A stretch of DNA of 64,000 nucleotides, taken from contig NZ_LT629749.1 in assembly GCF_900105065.1 (NCBI RefSeq), forward strand, positions 682,001-746,000, in the 5' to 3' direction. The position numbers and the translations under genes were made by a program. Below the pieces are notes generated by a model, which did not search any database, was not told the DNA's origin, and worked only from the letters and a program-made list of their open reading frames with translations. Each line of letters begins with the position of its first letter. Position 1 is the stretch's first letter. Shown here piece after piece: positions 50,529-57,476 of this stretch. Source of the stretch: Friedmanniella luteola (GTDB lineage Bacteria; Actinomycetota; Actinomycetes; Propionibacteriales; Propionibacteriaceae).

Positions 50529-51851
50529 ATGCCCCTGTTCGGCCGCAAGAAGAGTGACGACCCGGCTCCGCTGGACCGGACCCGCGAGCCGCTGCCCCCG
50601 CCGCCCGAGCCCGGGCCGTCCGGCCTGCGCACGCTCGACGACCACCGCGACTACCTGCTGAGCTGCCTCGAGCCGCTGCCCGCCTTCAGCCAGCACGTGC
50701 TCGACGCGCTGGGGCTCAGCCTGTGCGAGGACGTCTACGCGCCGATCAGCATGCCGCGCTTCGACAACTCCGCGATGGACGGCTACGCGGTCCGCGCCGT
50801 CGACGTCGAGGCCGCCGGGGACGAGAGCCCGGTGAGCCTGCCCGTCGTCGGTGAGGTCGCCGCCGGCCAGGACGCCCTGCACCGGCTGTCGCCGGGCACG
50901 GCGATCAAGATCATGACCGGCGCCCCGCTGCCCGCGGGCGCCGACGCCGTCGTCCCCTACGAGGCCACGGACCGCGGCAGCAGCGACGTCCGCGTCTACG
51001 CACCCAGCACCGCCGGGCAGCACGTCCGCTACGTCGGTGAGGACGTCGAGGCCGGGACGCACCTCTTCTCCGTCGGCCAGCAGCTCGGCCCCCGCGACAT
51101 CGGCCTGCTGGCCGGCATCGGGCACGACCAGGTGCTGGTCCGGCCGCGGCCACGGGTCGCCGTCGTGAGCACCGGCACCGAGCTGGTGGAGCCCGGCCTG
51201 GAACTGGGCAACGACCACCAGATCTACGACTCGAACTCCTACCTGCTGGCTGCTGCCGCCCGGCAGGCCGGCGCCCACGTCTTCCGGGTCGGCCTGGTCA
51301 GCGACGACCCCGAGCAGGTCAAGCAGCTGATCACCGACCAGCTGGTGCGCGCCGACCTCGTCGTCAGCACCGGCGGCGTCAGCCAGGGCGACTACGACGT
51401 CGTCAAGGCGGTGATGCCGGAGCTGGGAGCCACCGACTTCACCCAGGTCGCCATGCAGCCGGGCAAGCCGCAGGGCTTCGGGCTGGTCGGCGACGACCGG
51501 ACGCCGATGATCATGCTGCCGGGCAACCCGGTCAGCGCGTTCGTCTCCTTCGAGGCCTTCGTCCGGCCTGCGATCCGCCGGCTGATGGGCGTCACCCCCT
51601 ACACCCGACCGACGGTCCGCGCCCGCGTCACCCACCCGGTCAGCTCGGCGCCCGGACGGCGGCAGCTGGCCCGCGGCATCGTCACCGTGGACGAGGACGG
51701 GACCCGGCTGGTCGAGCTGGCCGGCGGGCACGGCTCGCACCTGATGGCCGACCTGGCCCGGGCCAACGCGCTGGTGGTGCTGCCCGAGGACGTCACCGCC
51801 GTCGAGGCGGGCGAGGACGTGGACGTCTGGCTGCTGGACGAGGTCGCCTGA
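50529..51851 (+). CDS. moeA: molybdopterin molybdenumtransferase MoeA
   Basis: A 440-residue MoeA, inserting molybdate into adenylated molybdopterin. Hallmarks are PRFDNSAMDGYAVR, KIMTGAPLPAGADAVVP, VSTGTEL, YDSNSYLL, STGGVSQGDYD, and MLPGNPVSAFVSFE. A 30-residue Pro-rich lead (FGRKKSDDP...) precedes the domain. ATG 50529 is leaderless with TAGGGT seven bases upstream. The TGA shares a base with the moaC ATG, so it heads the operon moeA-moaC-mog-rimJ. Confidence 0.95.
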   Translation: MPLFGRKKSDDPAPLDRTREPLPPPPEPGPSGLRTLDDHRDYLLSCLEPLPAFSQHVLDALGLSLCEDVYAPISMPRFDNSAMDGYAVRAVDVEAAGDESPVSLPVVGEVAAGQDALHRLSPGTAIKIMTGAPLPAGADAVVPYEATDRGSSDVRVYAPSTAGQHVRYVGEDVEAGTHLFSVGQQLGPRDIGLLAGIGHDQVLVRPRPRVAVVSTGTELVEPGLELGNDHQIYDSNSYLLAAAARQAGAHVFRVGLVSDDPEQVKQLITDQLVRADLVVSTGGVSQGDYDVVKAVMPELGATDFTQVAMQPGKPQGFGLVGDDRTPMIMLPGNPVSAFVSFEAFVRPAIRRLMGVTPYTRPTVRARVTHPVSSAPGRRQLARGIVTVDEDGTRLVELAGGHGSHLMADLARANALVVLPEDVTAVEAGEDVDVWLLDEVA

Positions 51852-52339
51852 TGGCCGAGACGCCGTTCCCGCACCTGACCGCGACCGGCCAGGCGCGGAT
51901 GGTCGACGTGTCGGCCAAGGAGGTGTCGGCGCGCAGCGCGACCGCGGCCGGCCGGGTCCGGTTGAGCGCGGCGTGCGTCGCCGCCCTGCGGGACGGCTCG
52001 GTGCCCAAGGGCGACGCGCTGGCCGTGGCGCGGATCGCCGGCATCCAGGGGGCGAAGCGGACCCCCGACCTGGTGCCGCTCTGCCACCCGCTCTCGATCA
52101 GCGGGGTCGACGTGACGGCGGAGGTCACCGACGACGGCGTCGAGCTGACCGCCACCGTGCGGACCACGGACCGCACCGGCGTCGAGATGGAGGCGCTGAC
52201 CGCCGTGAGCACAGCCGCGCTGACCGTCGTGGACATGATCAAGGCCCTCGACCGGGCCGCGGTGATCACCGACATCCGCGTGCTGGCGAAGTCGGGCGGC
52301 CGGCGCGGGGACTGGCAGCGCGCGGAGGAGGAGCGGTGA
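51851..52339 (+). CDS. moaC: cyclic pyranopterin monophosphate synthase MoaC
   Basis: A 162-residue MoaC, acting with MoaA to make cyclic pyranopterin monophosphate from GTP. Motifs are MVDVSAKEVSARSATA, GDALAVARIAGIQGAKRTPDLVPLCHPL, and GVEMEALTAVSTAALTVVDMIKA. It overlaps moeA by one base and mog by four. Confidence 0.96.
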   Translation: MAETPFPHLTATGQARMVDVSAKEVSARSATAAGRVRLSAACVAALRDGSVPKGDALAVARIAGIQGAKRTPDLVPLCHPLSISGVDVTAEVTDDGVELTATVRTTDRTGVEMEALTAVSTAALTVVDMIKALDRAAVITDIRVLAKSGGRRGDWQRAEEER

Positions 52340-52851
52340 GCGGTCCGACCGACGGGGCGGGCGACGCGGGCCTGCCGGAGGCGCTGGTGCTGACGGTCTC
52401 CACCCGGGCGTCGGCCGGCGTGTACGAGGACCGCTCGGGACCGGTCGTCGTGGAGGCGCTGCGGGCCCTCGGCTTCGCCGTCGGCGACGCGGTGGTGGTG
52501 CCCGACGGAGACGCCGTGGGTGACGCCCTGCGGGGTGCCGTCGCCGCCCGCCGGCCCCTGGTCATCACCACCGGCGGCACCGGCCTCAGCCCCGACGACC
52601 ACACCCCGGAGCAGACCCGGAGCGTCGTGCAGCGGGAGATCCCGGCGCTGGCCGCCGAGATCGCCCGGTACGGCGTGGACCACGGGGTGCCGACGGCGCT
52701 GCTCAGCCGTGGCGTCGCCGGCGTCGCTGGTCAGACCCTGGTGGTCAACCTCCCCGGTTCGACCGGGGGAGCCCGCGACGGGATGGCCGTGCTGGCCCCC
52801 GTCCTGCCGCACGCCGTGGCCCAGCTGCGTGGTGCCGACCATCCCCGGTGA
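52336..52851 (+). CDS. mog: molybdopterin adenylyltransferase (MogA/MoaB type)
   Basis: A 171-residue molybdopterin-binding protein that adenylates molybdopterin for MoeA. The MoCF signature is VITTGGTGLSPDDHTPEQT, with the N-terminal VLTVSTRASAGVYEDRSGP and GVAGQTLVVNLPGSTGGARDG later. GTG 52336 overlaps the moaC stop by GTGA, and its own stop overlaps the next gene. Confidence 0.93.
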   Translation: MSGPTDGAGDAGLPEALVLTVSTRASAGVYEDRSGPVVVEALRALGFAVGDAVVVPDGDAVGDALRGAVAARRPLVITTGGTGLSPDDHTPEQTRSVVQREIPALAAEIARYGVDHGVPTALLSRGVAGVAGQTLVVNLPGSTGGARDGMAVLAPVLPHAVAQLRGADHPR

Positions 52852-53552
52852 GCGCAGCCGCCCCGGGAGGCGGCCCTGAGGTGGGCGGAGACGTCGAGCG
52901 GCCGCAGCGCAGCGTGTCCGCACTCCAGATGTCCGGCCGGCACCACTGGCCGGTGACGCTCCGGCACGGGCCGGTCCGGCTCGCCCCGATGCGGACGCGC
53001 GACCGGGCCGACTGGGAGCGCGTGCGGCGGGCGAACGCGAGCTGGCTGCGGCCCTGGGAGGCGACGCTGCCGCCCGGCGGCCACGCCGGTCCCGCGACGT
53101 ACGCAGGGCTGGTGCGGACGCTGTCGCGGCAGGCCCGGGAGGGTCGGATGCTGCCCTGGTTGGTCTTCTGGGACGGCGACGGCCGCGGCCGGCCGCAGCT
53201 CGCCGGACAGCTGACGGTCAGCGGCATCGTCGGGGGCTCGGCGGCCTGGGGCCAGATCGGCTACTGGGTGGACGAGCGCCTGGCCGGCCGCGGCATCATC
53301 CCCACGGCCGTGGCGCTGGCCGTCGACTACTGCTTCGAGGTCATGCACCTGCACCGGATCGAGATCGCCATCCGGCCGGAGAACGACAAGAGCCTGCGGG
53401 TGGTGACCAAGCTGGGGTTCCGGCCCGAAGGCCTGCGGCCCCGCTACCTGCACATCGACGGCGACTGGCGCGACCACCTGGTGTTCGCGCTGAACGCCGA
53501 GGAGGTCCCGGGCGGCCTGCTGCAGCGGTGGGAGAGCCTGCGTCCCCGCTGA
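52848..53552 (+). CDS. rimJ: RimJ/RimL-type GNAT acetyltransferase
   Basis: A 234-residue acetyltransferase resembling those acting on protein N-termini. The core starts RLAPMRTRDRADWERVRRANASWLRPWEA (in parts), the acetyl-CoA region is YWVDERLAGRGIIPTAVALAVDYCF, and HRIEIAIRPENDKSLRVVTKLGFR is the classic RimJ motif. Four-base overlap with mog. The same moeA-rimJ-sepX order occurs in mycobacteria (Rv0994-Rv0996), so the gene name is by position and family. Confidence 0.87.
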   Translation: MSAAAPGGGPEVGGDVERPQRSVSALQMSGRHHWPVTLRHGPVRLAPMRTRDRADWERVRRANASWLRPWEATLPPGGHAGPATYAGLVRTLSRQAREGRMLPWLVFWDGDGRGRPQLAGQLTVSGIVGGSAAWGQIGYWVDERLAGRGIIPTAVALAVDYCFEVMHLHRIEIAIRPENDKSLRVVTKLGFRPEGLRPRYLHIDGDWRDHLVFALNAEEVPGGLLQRWESLRPR

Positions 53553-53591
53553 CCCTCCGCCCGCGCGGCCCGAGCCGGCGGCCGGCGGCCG

Positions 53592-53667
53592 GCGTCCGCG
53601 GCCCGAGCCGGCGTCCGCGGCCCGAGCCGGCGTCCGCGGCCCGAGCCGGCGTCCGCGGCCTGAGCCT
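53592..53667. repeat. 19-bp tandem repeat array
   Basis: GCGTCCGCGGCCCGAGCCG repeats from 53592, 53611, 53630 and 53649 with a period of exactly 19 bases. The last copy grades into CCTGAGCC of the neighbouring palindrome. Intergenic between rimJ and sepX. Confidence 0.85.
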
Positions 53668-53693
53668 GTCGAAGGCCCTTCGACAGGCTCAGG
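53659..53693. repeat. full 17-bp palindromic copy of the dispersed element
   Basis: CCTGAGCCTGTCGAAGG (53659-53675) and its exact complement (53677-53693) stand one base apart, giving a long hairpin. It follows the moeA operon and could end its transcript. Half-copies occur at five other intergenic sites in this window. Confidence 0.85.
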
Positions 53694-53784
53694 GAACGGG
53701 GTCGTCGGCCCGCGCCGGCCGTTTCTTCCCGACACACCGCCGCAGGTCCGGGGGCCGGCGGAGGCCGCCCCCTACGGTTCGGGT

Positions 53785-54558
53785 GTGGGGACGACGGGTG
53801 TGATCTTCGGTGCGATCGCGATCGCCTGGCTGGCCTATCTCGTGCCCCACTTCGTGCGCCGTCGCGAGGAGGAGCTCGTCGTCGACGAGGCCGACCCCGC
53901 CAGCCGTTTCTCGGAGTCCATGCGGATCGTCCGGCACGGCACGGCCCCGCTGCTCAACCAGGACCTGAGCCCGATCGCGGAGTACGAGGTGTCGACGCCG
54001 CTCACCCGCCGGGCCGCCATCCACGAGCTGCGACGCCTGGAGCAGGTCGCGGCCAGCCGTCGTCGCCGGGTCCTGCTGGTCCTGCTCGCGCTGCTGAGCG
54101 CCACCGTCGCCGTCGCCGCCCTGGGCCTGGTGCCGTGGGGGCTGGTCCTGGTCCCGGGTGCGCTGCTGGTGGCCTTCCTCGCCGTCGCCCGGGTCAGCGT
54201 CCGCGCCCTGCGACGGGAGCTCGACGCCCGCTTCGCACGGGTCCGGCGGGGCAGTGACACCGAGTCCACCGTGCGGCTGAGCCGCAAGGACCTGGTCGCC
54301 GCGACGTCCGCCCCGGCGAAGGCGCTCACCACCGCCTCGGCGTCGAGTGCCCTCTGGGACCCGGTGCCGATCACCGTCCCCACCTACGTCTCCAAGCCGC
54401 TCGCGCCGCGCACCGTCCGGACGATCGACCTCTCCGGGCCGGGTGTGGCCAGCTCGACCCGGCACGACGGGCCGGTCACCGCCGACGCCCCCGCCGCCCC
54501 GGTCCGGGCAGCCCGTTCCGACGTCGAGGACGACGGCCGGCAGGCGGCCGCGAGCTGA
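53785..54558 (+). CDS. sepX: divisome protein SepX/GlpR family
   Basis: A 257-residue membrane protein of the actinobacterial SepX/GlpR type, which associates with the cell division machinery and peptidoglycan growth. TM1 is residues about 5-21 (VIFGAIAIAWLAYLVPHF), followed by RRREEE. Two adjacent helices occupy about 92-135 (RRRRVLLVLLALLSATVAVAAL...). The cytoplasmic tail is disordered and Ala/Pro/Thr-rich with a short PVPITVPTYVSKPLAPRTVRTIDL motif. GTG 53785 has TACGGT six bases upstream (leaderless). The position after moeA-rimJ supports the assignment. Confidence 0.87.
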   Translation: MGTTGVIFGAIAIAWLAYLVPHFVRRREEELVVDEADPASRFSESMRIVRHGTAPLLNQDLSPIAEYEVSTPLTRRAAIHELRRLEQVAASRRRRVLLVLLALLSATVAVAALGLVPWGLVLVPGALLVAFLAVARVSVRALRRELDARFARVRRGSDTESTVRLSRKDLVAATSAPAKALTTASASSALWDPVPITVPTYVSKPLAPRTVRTIDLSGPGVASSTRHDGPVTADAPAAPVRAARSDVEDDGRQAAAS

Positions 54559-54619
54559 GTCGTGGCGGGGAGCACGGCCCCGCCAGTGGTATTGTTCTGC
54601 GGTCGGCGCAGCCGACGGA

Positions 54620-54692
54620 GGGGCTTTGGCGCAGTTGGTAGCGCGTCTCGTTCGCAATGAGAAGGTCAGGGGTTCGAATCCCCTAAGCTCCA
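54620..54692 (+). tRNA. tRNA-Ala (anticodon CGC)
   Basis: A 73-base cloverleaf: GGGGCTT pairs with AAGCTCC (one G-T), D-arm GGCGCAGTTGGTAGCGC, anticodon stem TCTCG/TGAGA with loop TTCGCAA, and T-arm AGGGGTTCGAATCCCCT. The CCA end is not encoded. It reads GCG codons. The 200 bases after it hold no visible gene. Confidence 0.95.
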
Positions 54693-54892
54693 CTCCCTCG
54701 AAGTAGCCTCGGTCAGGCACGTCACTCCTCTGGGCCTCGGCCCTCACCCCTCTCGTACGGGCGGAGCTCTGACGTCTCCCGCCAGCGCCACGCGGACCAC
54801 CGGTCCGAGCGCCGGGTGGGTCGGGGTCCGGGGCGGCGGTCGCCGACCTCGTCGCCGGTTCCCGGGGCACCGGTGTTCGAGCTCCGCCCGGG

Positions 54893-55420
54893 TCAGCGGA
54901 GGCCTCCGTCGGCGATGATCGCGACCGCCACGAGCAGGGCGGCGACCCAGTCGACGGTGGCGCAGAACGGCGGCCACCACCGGGTGTTGTCGACGAACCG
55001 GGTGCGGTGCTGCCACAGGTCCTTGAGCCCGTGGCCAGCCAGTCCGGCCACGACGACCCAGGGTGTCGCGGTGACGGCGGCCGCTGCCACGAGGACGAAG
55101 GCGCTGAGGACGCCGACCTCGACCGCGATCACGTGGCGGCGGCCGTCAGCGACGGCGAAGCCGAGGTAGACGGCGGCGATGAACGCCAGCCCGACGGCGT
55201 AGACCGTCGCCGCTGGCAGCCACCAGAAGGCGAGCGGTGCAGCCGCGGTGGCGATGCCGACCACGATCCCCCAGCCGATGGCGGCCCGATGACCGTCAGG
55301 CTCGTGACCGGCCCTGCCGGGAGCTGACCCGGTGCGGGTTGGCGCCGACCCCGGTCTGACGTCGTGCGGCCGGGCTCGGGCGGGGTCGTCCGCGTGGTGG
55401 ACGGGAGCGCGTGAGGTCAT
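54893..55420 (-). CDS. four-helix hypothetical membrane protein
   Basis: A 175-residue protein. A polar N-terminus of about 50 residues is followed by about four membrane segments (IGWGIVVGIATAAAPLAFWWL, AVGLAFIAAVYLGFAV, VEVGVLSAFVLVAAAAV, VDWVAALLVAVAII). A conserved-looking loop is GHGLKDLWQHRTRFVDNTRWWPPFCA. AAGGAA precedes ATG 55420. Seven-base tandem repeats lie directly upstream. It is probably the last gene of the DJ-1 operon. I do not recognise the family. Confidence 0.75.
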   Translation of the reverse strand: MTSRAPVHHADDPARARPHDVRPGSAPTRTGSAPGRAGHEPDGHRAAIGWGIVVGIATAAAPLAFWWLPAATVYAVGLAFIAAVYLGFAVADGRRHVIAVEVGVLSAFVLVAAAAVTATPWVVVAGLAGHGLKDLWQHRTRFVDNTRWWPPFCATVDWVAALLVAVAIIADGGLR

Positions 55421-55440
55421 GGCGAGATTCCTTCCGGTTG

Positions 55441-55475
55441 GGTGGCAGGTGGCAGGTGGCAGGTGGCGGGTGGCG
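55441..55475. repeat. five tandem copies of a 7-bp unit GGTGGCA/G
   Basis: Three GGTGGCA and two GGTGGCG units lie in the short gap between two minus-strand genes, 21-55 bases before the start codon at 55420. Copy number changes would alter spacing to the upstream gene or a promoter. Confidence 0.85.
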
Positions 55476-55491
55476 GGCTGGTCGCGGGCCG

Positions 55492-55887
55492 CTAGAGGCG
55501 GCCGAGGGCGATCACGGCGATCCAGACCCAGCCGGTGCTGACGGCGAGGAACGAGGCGACGGTGAGGACCCGGAAGACGACGGTCGCCTGGAGCTTCTCG
55601 TCGACCATCAGCGGTGCGAACAGCAGGGCGTTGGTCCAGCCGCCGATGCCGACGGCGAGCACGGGGGCCAGCGGCAGGTCGGGCACCGCCGCCCCGGCGG
55701 CGATGAGCAGGCTGCCCATGATGATGAGGTCCAGGTGCAGCTGCCGGAGCCGACGCGGGTGGTTGATGCGCAGGGTCGCCATCAGCCGCTTGGACGCCGG
55801 GCCGCCTTCGAGGGTCAGCGCGTAGGGGAAGCCGAGCACGGCGCCCAGGGCGACCTCCGCGAGGCCGGCCGCGACGAGGCCGTTCAT
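55492..55887 (-). CDS. small four-helix membrane protein, possibly isomerase-like
   Basis: A 131-residue protein with about four hydrophobic segments. The layout LMATLRINHPRRLRQLHLDLIIMGSLLIAAG (in parts), with His residues near the second helix and GGWTNALLFAPLM later, recalls hydroxylaminobenzene-mutase/styrene-oxide-isomerase membrane proteins, but the match is only by eye. The ATG overlaps the stop of the DJ-1 gene (ATGA), so the two proteins are translationally coupled. Confidence 0.75.
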   Translation of the reverse strand: MNGLVAAGLAEVALGAVLGFPYALTLEGGPASKRLMATLRINHPRRLRQLHLDLIIMGSLLIAAGAAVPDLPLAPVLAVGIGGWTNALLFAPLMVDEKLQATVVFRVLTVASFLAVSTGWVWIAVIALGRL

Positions 55888-57326
55888 GACGGCACCACGA
55901 CATCGGCGGGTGGGCGGGTGGTGGATGGACGGCCGACGGCCGGGGGTCGGGGTCGGGGCGGCCGCGTCGCGGGAGGTTCTGCGCTGCGGCGCACAGAGCG
56001 GCGGACAAGGGTGGGAACGAAGCCGACGGCCCCGGCCAGCAGCAGGCCGAGCACCACCAGCAGCGGCACCCGCAGCCCGGCGGTGCCCTCGGCCAGCTCC
56101 AGGGTGTCGGTCGGGTAGTCGATCATCTTGGCCGCGGACACCGCGGTCGCGCGACCGGCGGTCGCCGCCAGGTACTCCAGGCCCCCGTCGAACCCGGCGT
56201 CGCCGCCCGGTCCCCGCAGCGCGTCGACCGGCAGTCCCTGCTGGGCGGCCCAGCCGCGGATCTGGGTTCCGCCGGCGGTGCCGTCGCTGGTGGCCGGCAC
56301 CACGACCCGGTCCAGAGGAGGGGCGTCGGCGAGGGGATGGGCCGCCAGGACGACCCCGTGCCGGGTGGTGACGGTGCTGCCGGTGGCGATGGCGATCGCA
56401 CGGGCGGCGTAGGAGTTGGAGTACACCTCGAAGGCGCTGGCGACGTCGAGCTCGCTGACGCCGTCGGCGAGCGCCAGGCCGAGGGTCGGTCGGAACCAGG
56501 GCACGGCGAGGTCGAGGGCGACCGGCAGGTCGGCGGCGGTGAGGGACTGCACCGGGATCGTCGTCGACGCGGTGGGTGACCAGTTCGGGTAGTGGACGAG
56601 CCGGCCGACGCGGACAGCTTCCGGGGTGCCGGCCAGCTGGTCGACGAGGTGGAGGGCGCCGGGGATGCCGGAGGTGATCCCCGCGGTGGTGGTGATCGAT
56701 CCGTCGTCGACGTACCGTTCGCCGTCCACCCAGCGCGTCTCGGGGTGCTGCTCCGTCAGGGCGCTGATCCGCGACCAGTGGCTGGTGGCGGTCCGCCCCT
56801 CCAGCAGCCCGGTGGCGGCCAGCAGCCGCGCGCCGGCGCAGACCGAGAGGATCCGCGCACCGCGCTGCGACTGCTCGACCACCCAGGCTCGCAGCGGGGC
56901 CTCCGCCTCGCCGTCCGGGTCGTCGACGGCCGGGACGACGACGACGTCCGGCCTCGTCGCCCGGCCTGCGGCGACATCGGCGAAGGTGTAGGTCGGGACG
57001 ATGGCCGGGCCGCCGTCGACGGGCGCCGGTGCGGCACTGGCCGCCACGGTGTAGACGGAGAACGCCGGCGAGCTGGCGAACACCTCGAACGGTGCGAGGG
57101 CGTCGCTGCCGACGGTTCCGGAGGCTCCGAGGGCGACGGCGACGACGAGGCGCCCACCCGATGATGGCCGGTCGGGCGGTCTGTCGGGACTGGCTCCGCC
57201 GGGTGTCGCCGCGTGGCTCTGGCTGGTGCTGCGGACGACGCCGGCGACCGCGAGCCCGGACAGGGTCAGCAGCATCAGGGCGGCCGCGATGGCGGCCCGG
57301 GCGATGCGCGTGAGGTGGGACGACAT
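55884..57326 (-). CDS. membrane-anchored tandem DJ-1/PfpI domain protein
   Basis: A 480-residue protein. TM1 is about residues 11-30. Domain 1 (about 58-250) is a DJ-1/PfpI (GATase1-like) fold with acidic E81 (PFEVF) and nucleophile elbow SVCAGA with C163. Domain 2 (about 280-420) repeats the start of the fold (GLALADGVSELDVASAFEVY) but lacks the Cys elbow. TM2 is about 425-447, then a basic Pro-rich tail. The two domains would lie outside the membrane between TM1 and TM2. AGGAGG precedes ATG 57326. It resembles the sensor half of GlxA-like regulators without DNA-binding part. Divergent from the LuxR-type gene. Confidence 0.83.
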   Translation of the reverse strand: MSSHLTRIARAAIAAALMLLTLSGLAVAGVVRSTSQSHAATPGGASPDRPPDRPSSGGRLVVAVALGASGTVGSDALAPFEVFASSPAFSVYTVAASAAPAPVDGGPAIVPTYTFADVAAGRATRPDVVVVPAVDDPDGEAEAPLRAWVVEQSQRGARILSVCAGARLLAATGLLEGRTATSHWSRISALTEQHPETRWVDGERYVDDGSITTTAGITSGIPGALHLVDQLAGTPEAVRVGRLVHYPNWSPTASTTIPVQSLTAADLPVALDLAVPWFRPTLGLALADGVSELDVASAFEVYSNSYAARAIAIATGSTVTTRHGVVLAAHPLADAPPLDRVVVPATSDGTAGGTQIRGWAAQQGLPVDALRGPGGDAGFDGGLEYLAATAGRATAVSAAKMIDYPTDTLELAEGTAGLRVPLLVVLGLLLAGAVGFVPTLVRRSVRRSAEPPATRPPRPRPPAVGRPSTTRPPADVVVPS

Positions 57327-57476
57327 GGTGTTCCTCCTGGATCTGTGGGTGGCGCCCGCTCGGCGTGGTCTCGCTGCGGTCCGTCGCCTCGCTGCGTCGA
57401 GCGTCGCGTCGCCGGGGGCTGGTTCGCCCCGGTCAGATGGCCGGTGTCGCCGGCTCAGGCGCCCTAGGCTGACGCC

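Noticed and set aside
53592-53693. Attachment site or integron-like structure
   Set aside because: There is no integrase, tRNA-end duplication or cargo gene; it is a tandem repeat next to a dispersed palindrome.
54600-54706. Short reading frame with LVARLVRNEKVRGSNPLSST
   Set aside because: This is the usual spurious translation of a tRNA gene (tRNA-Ala here).
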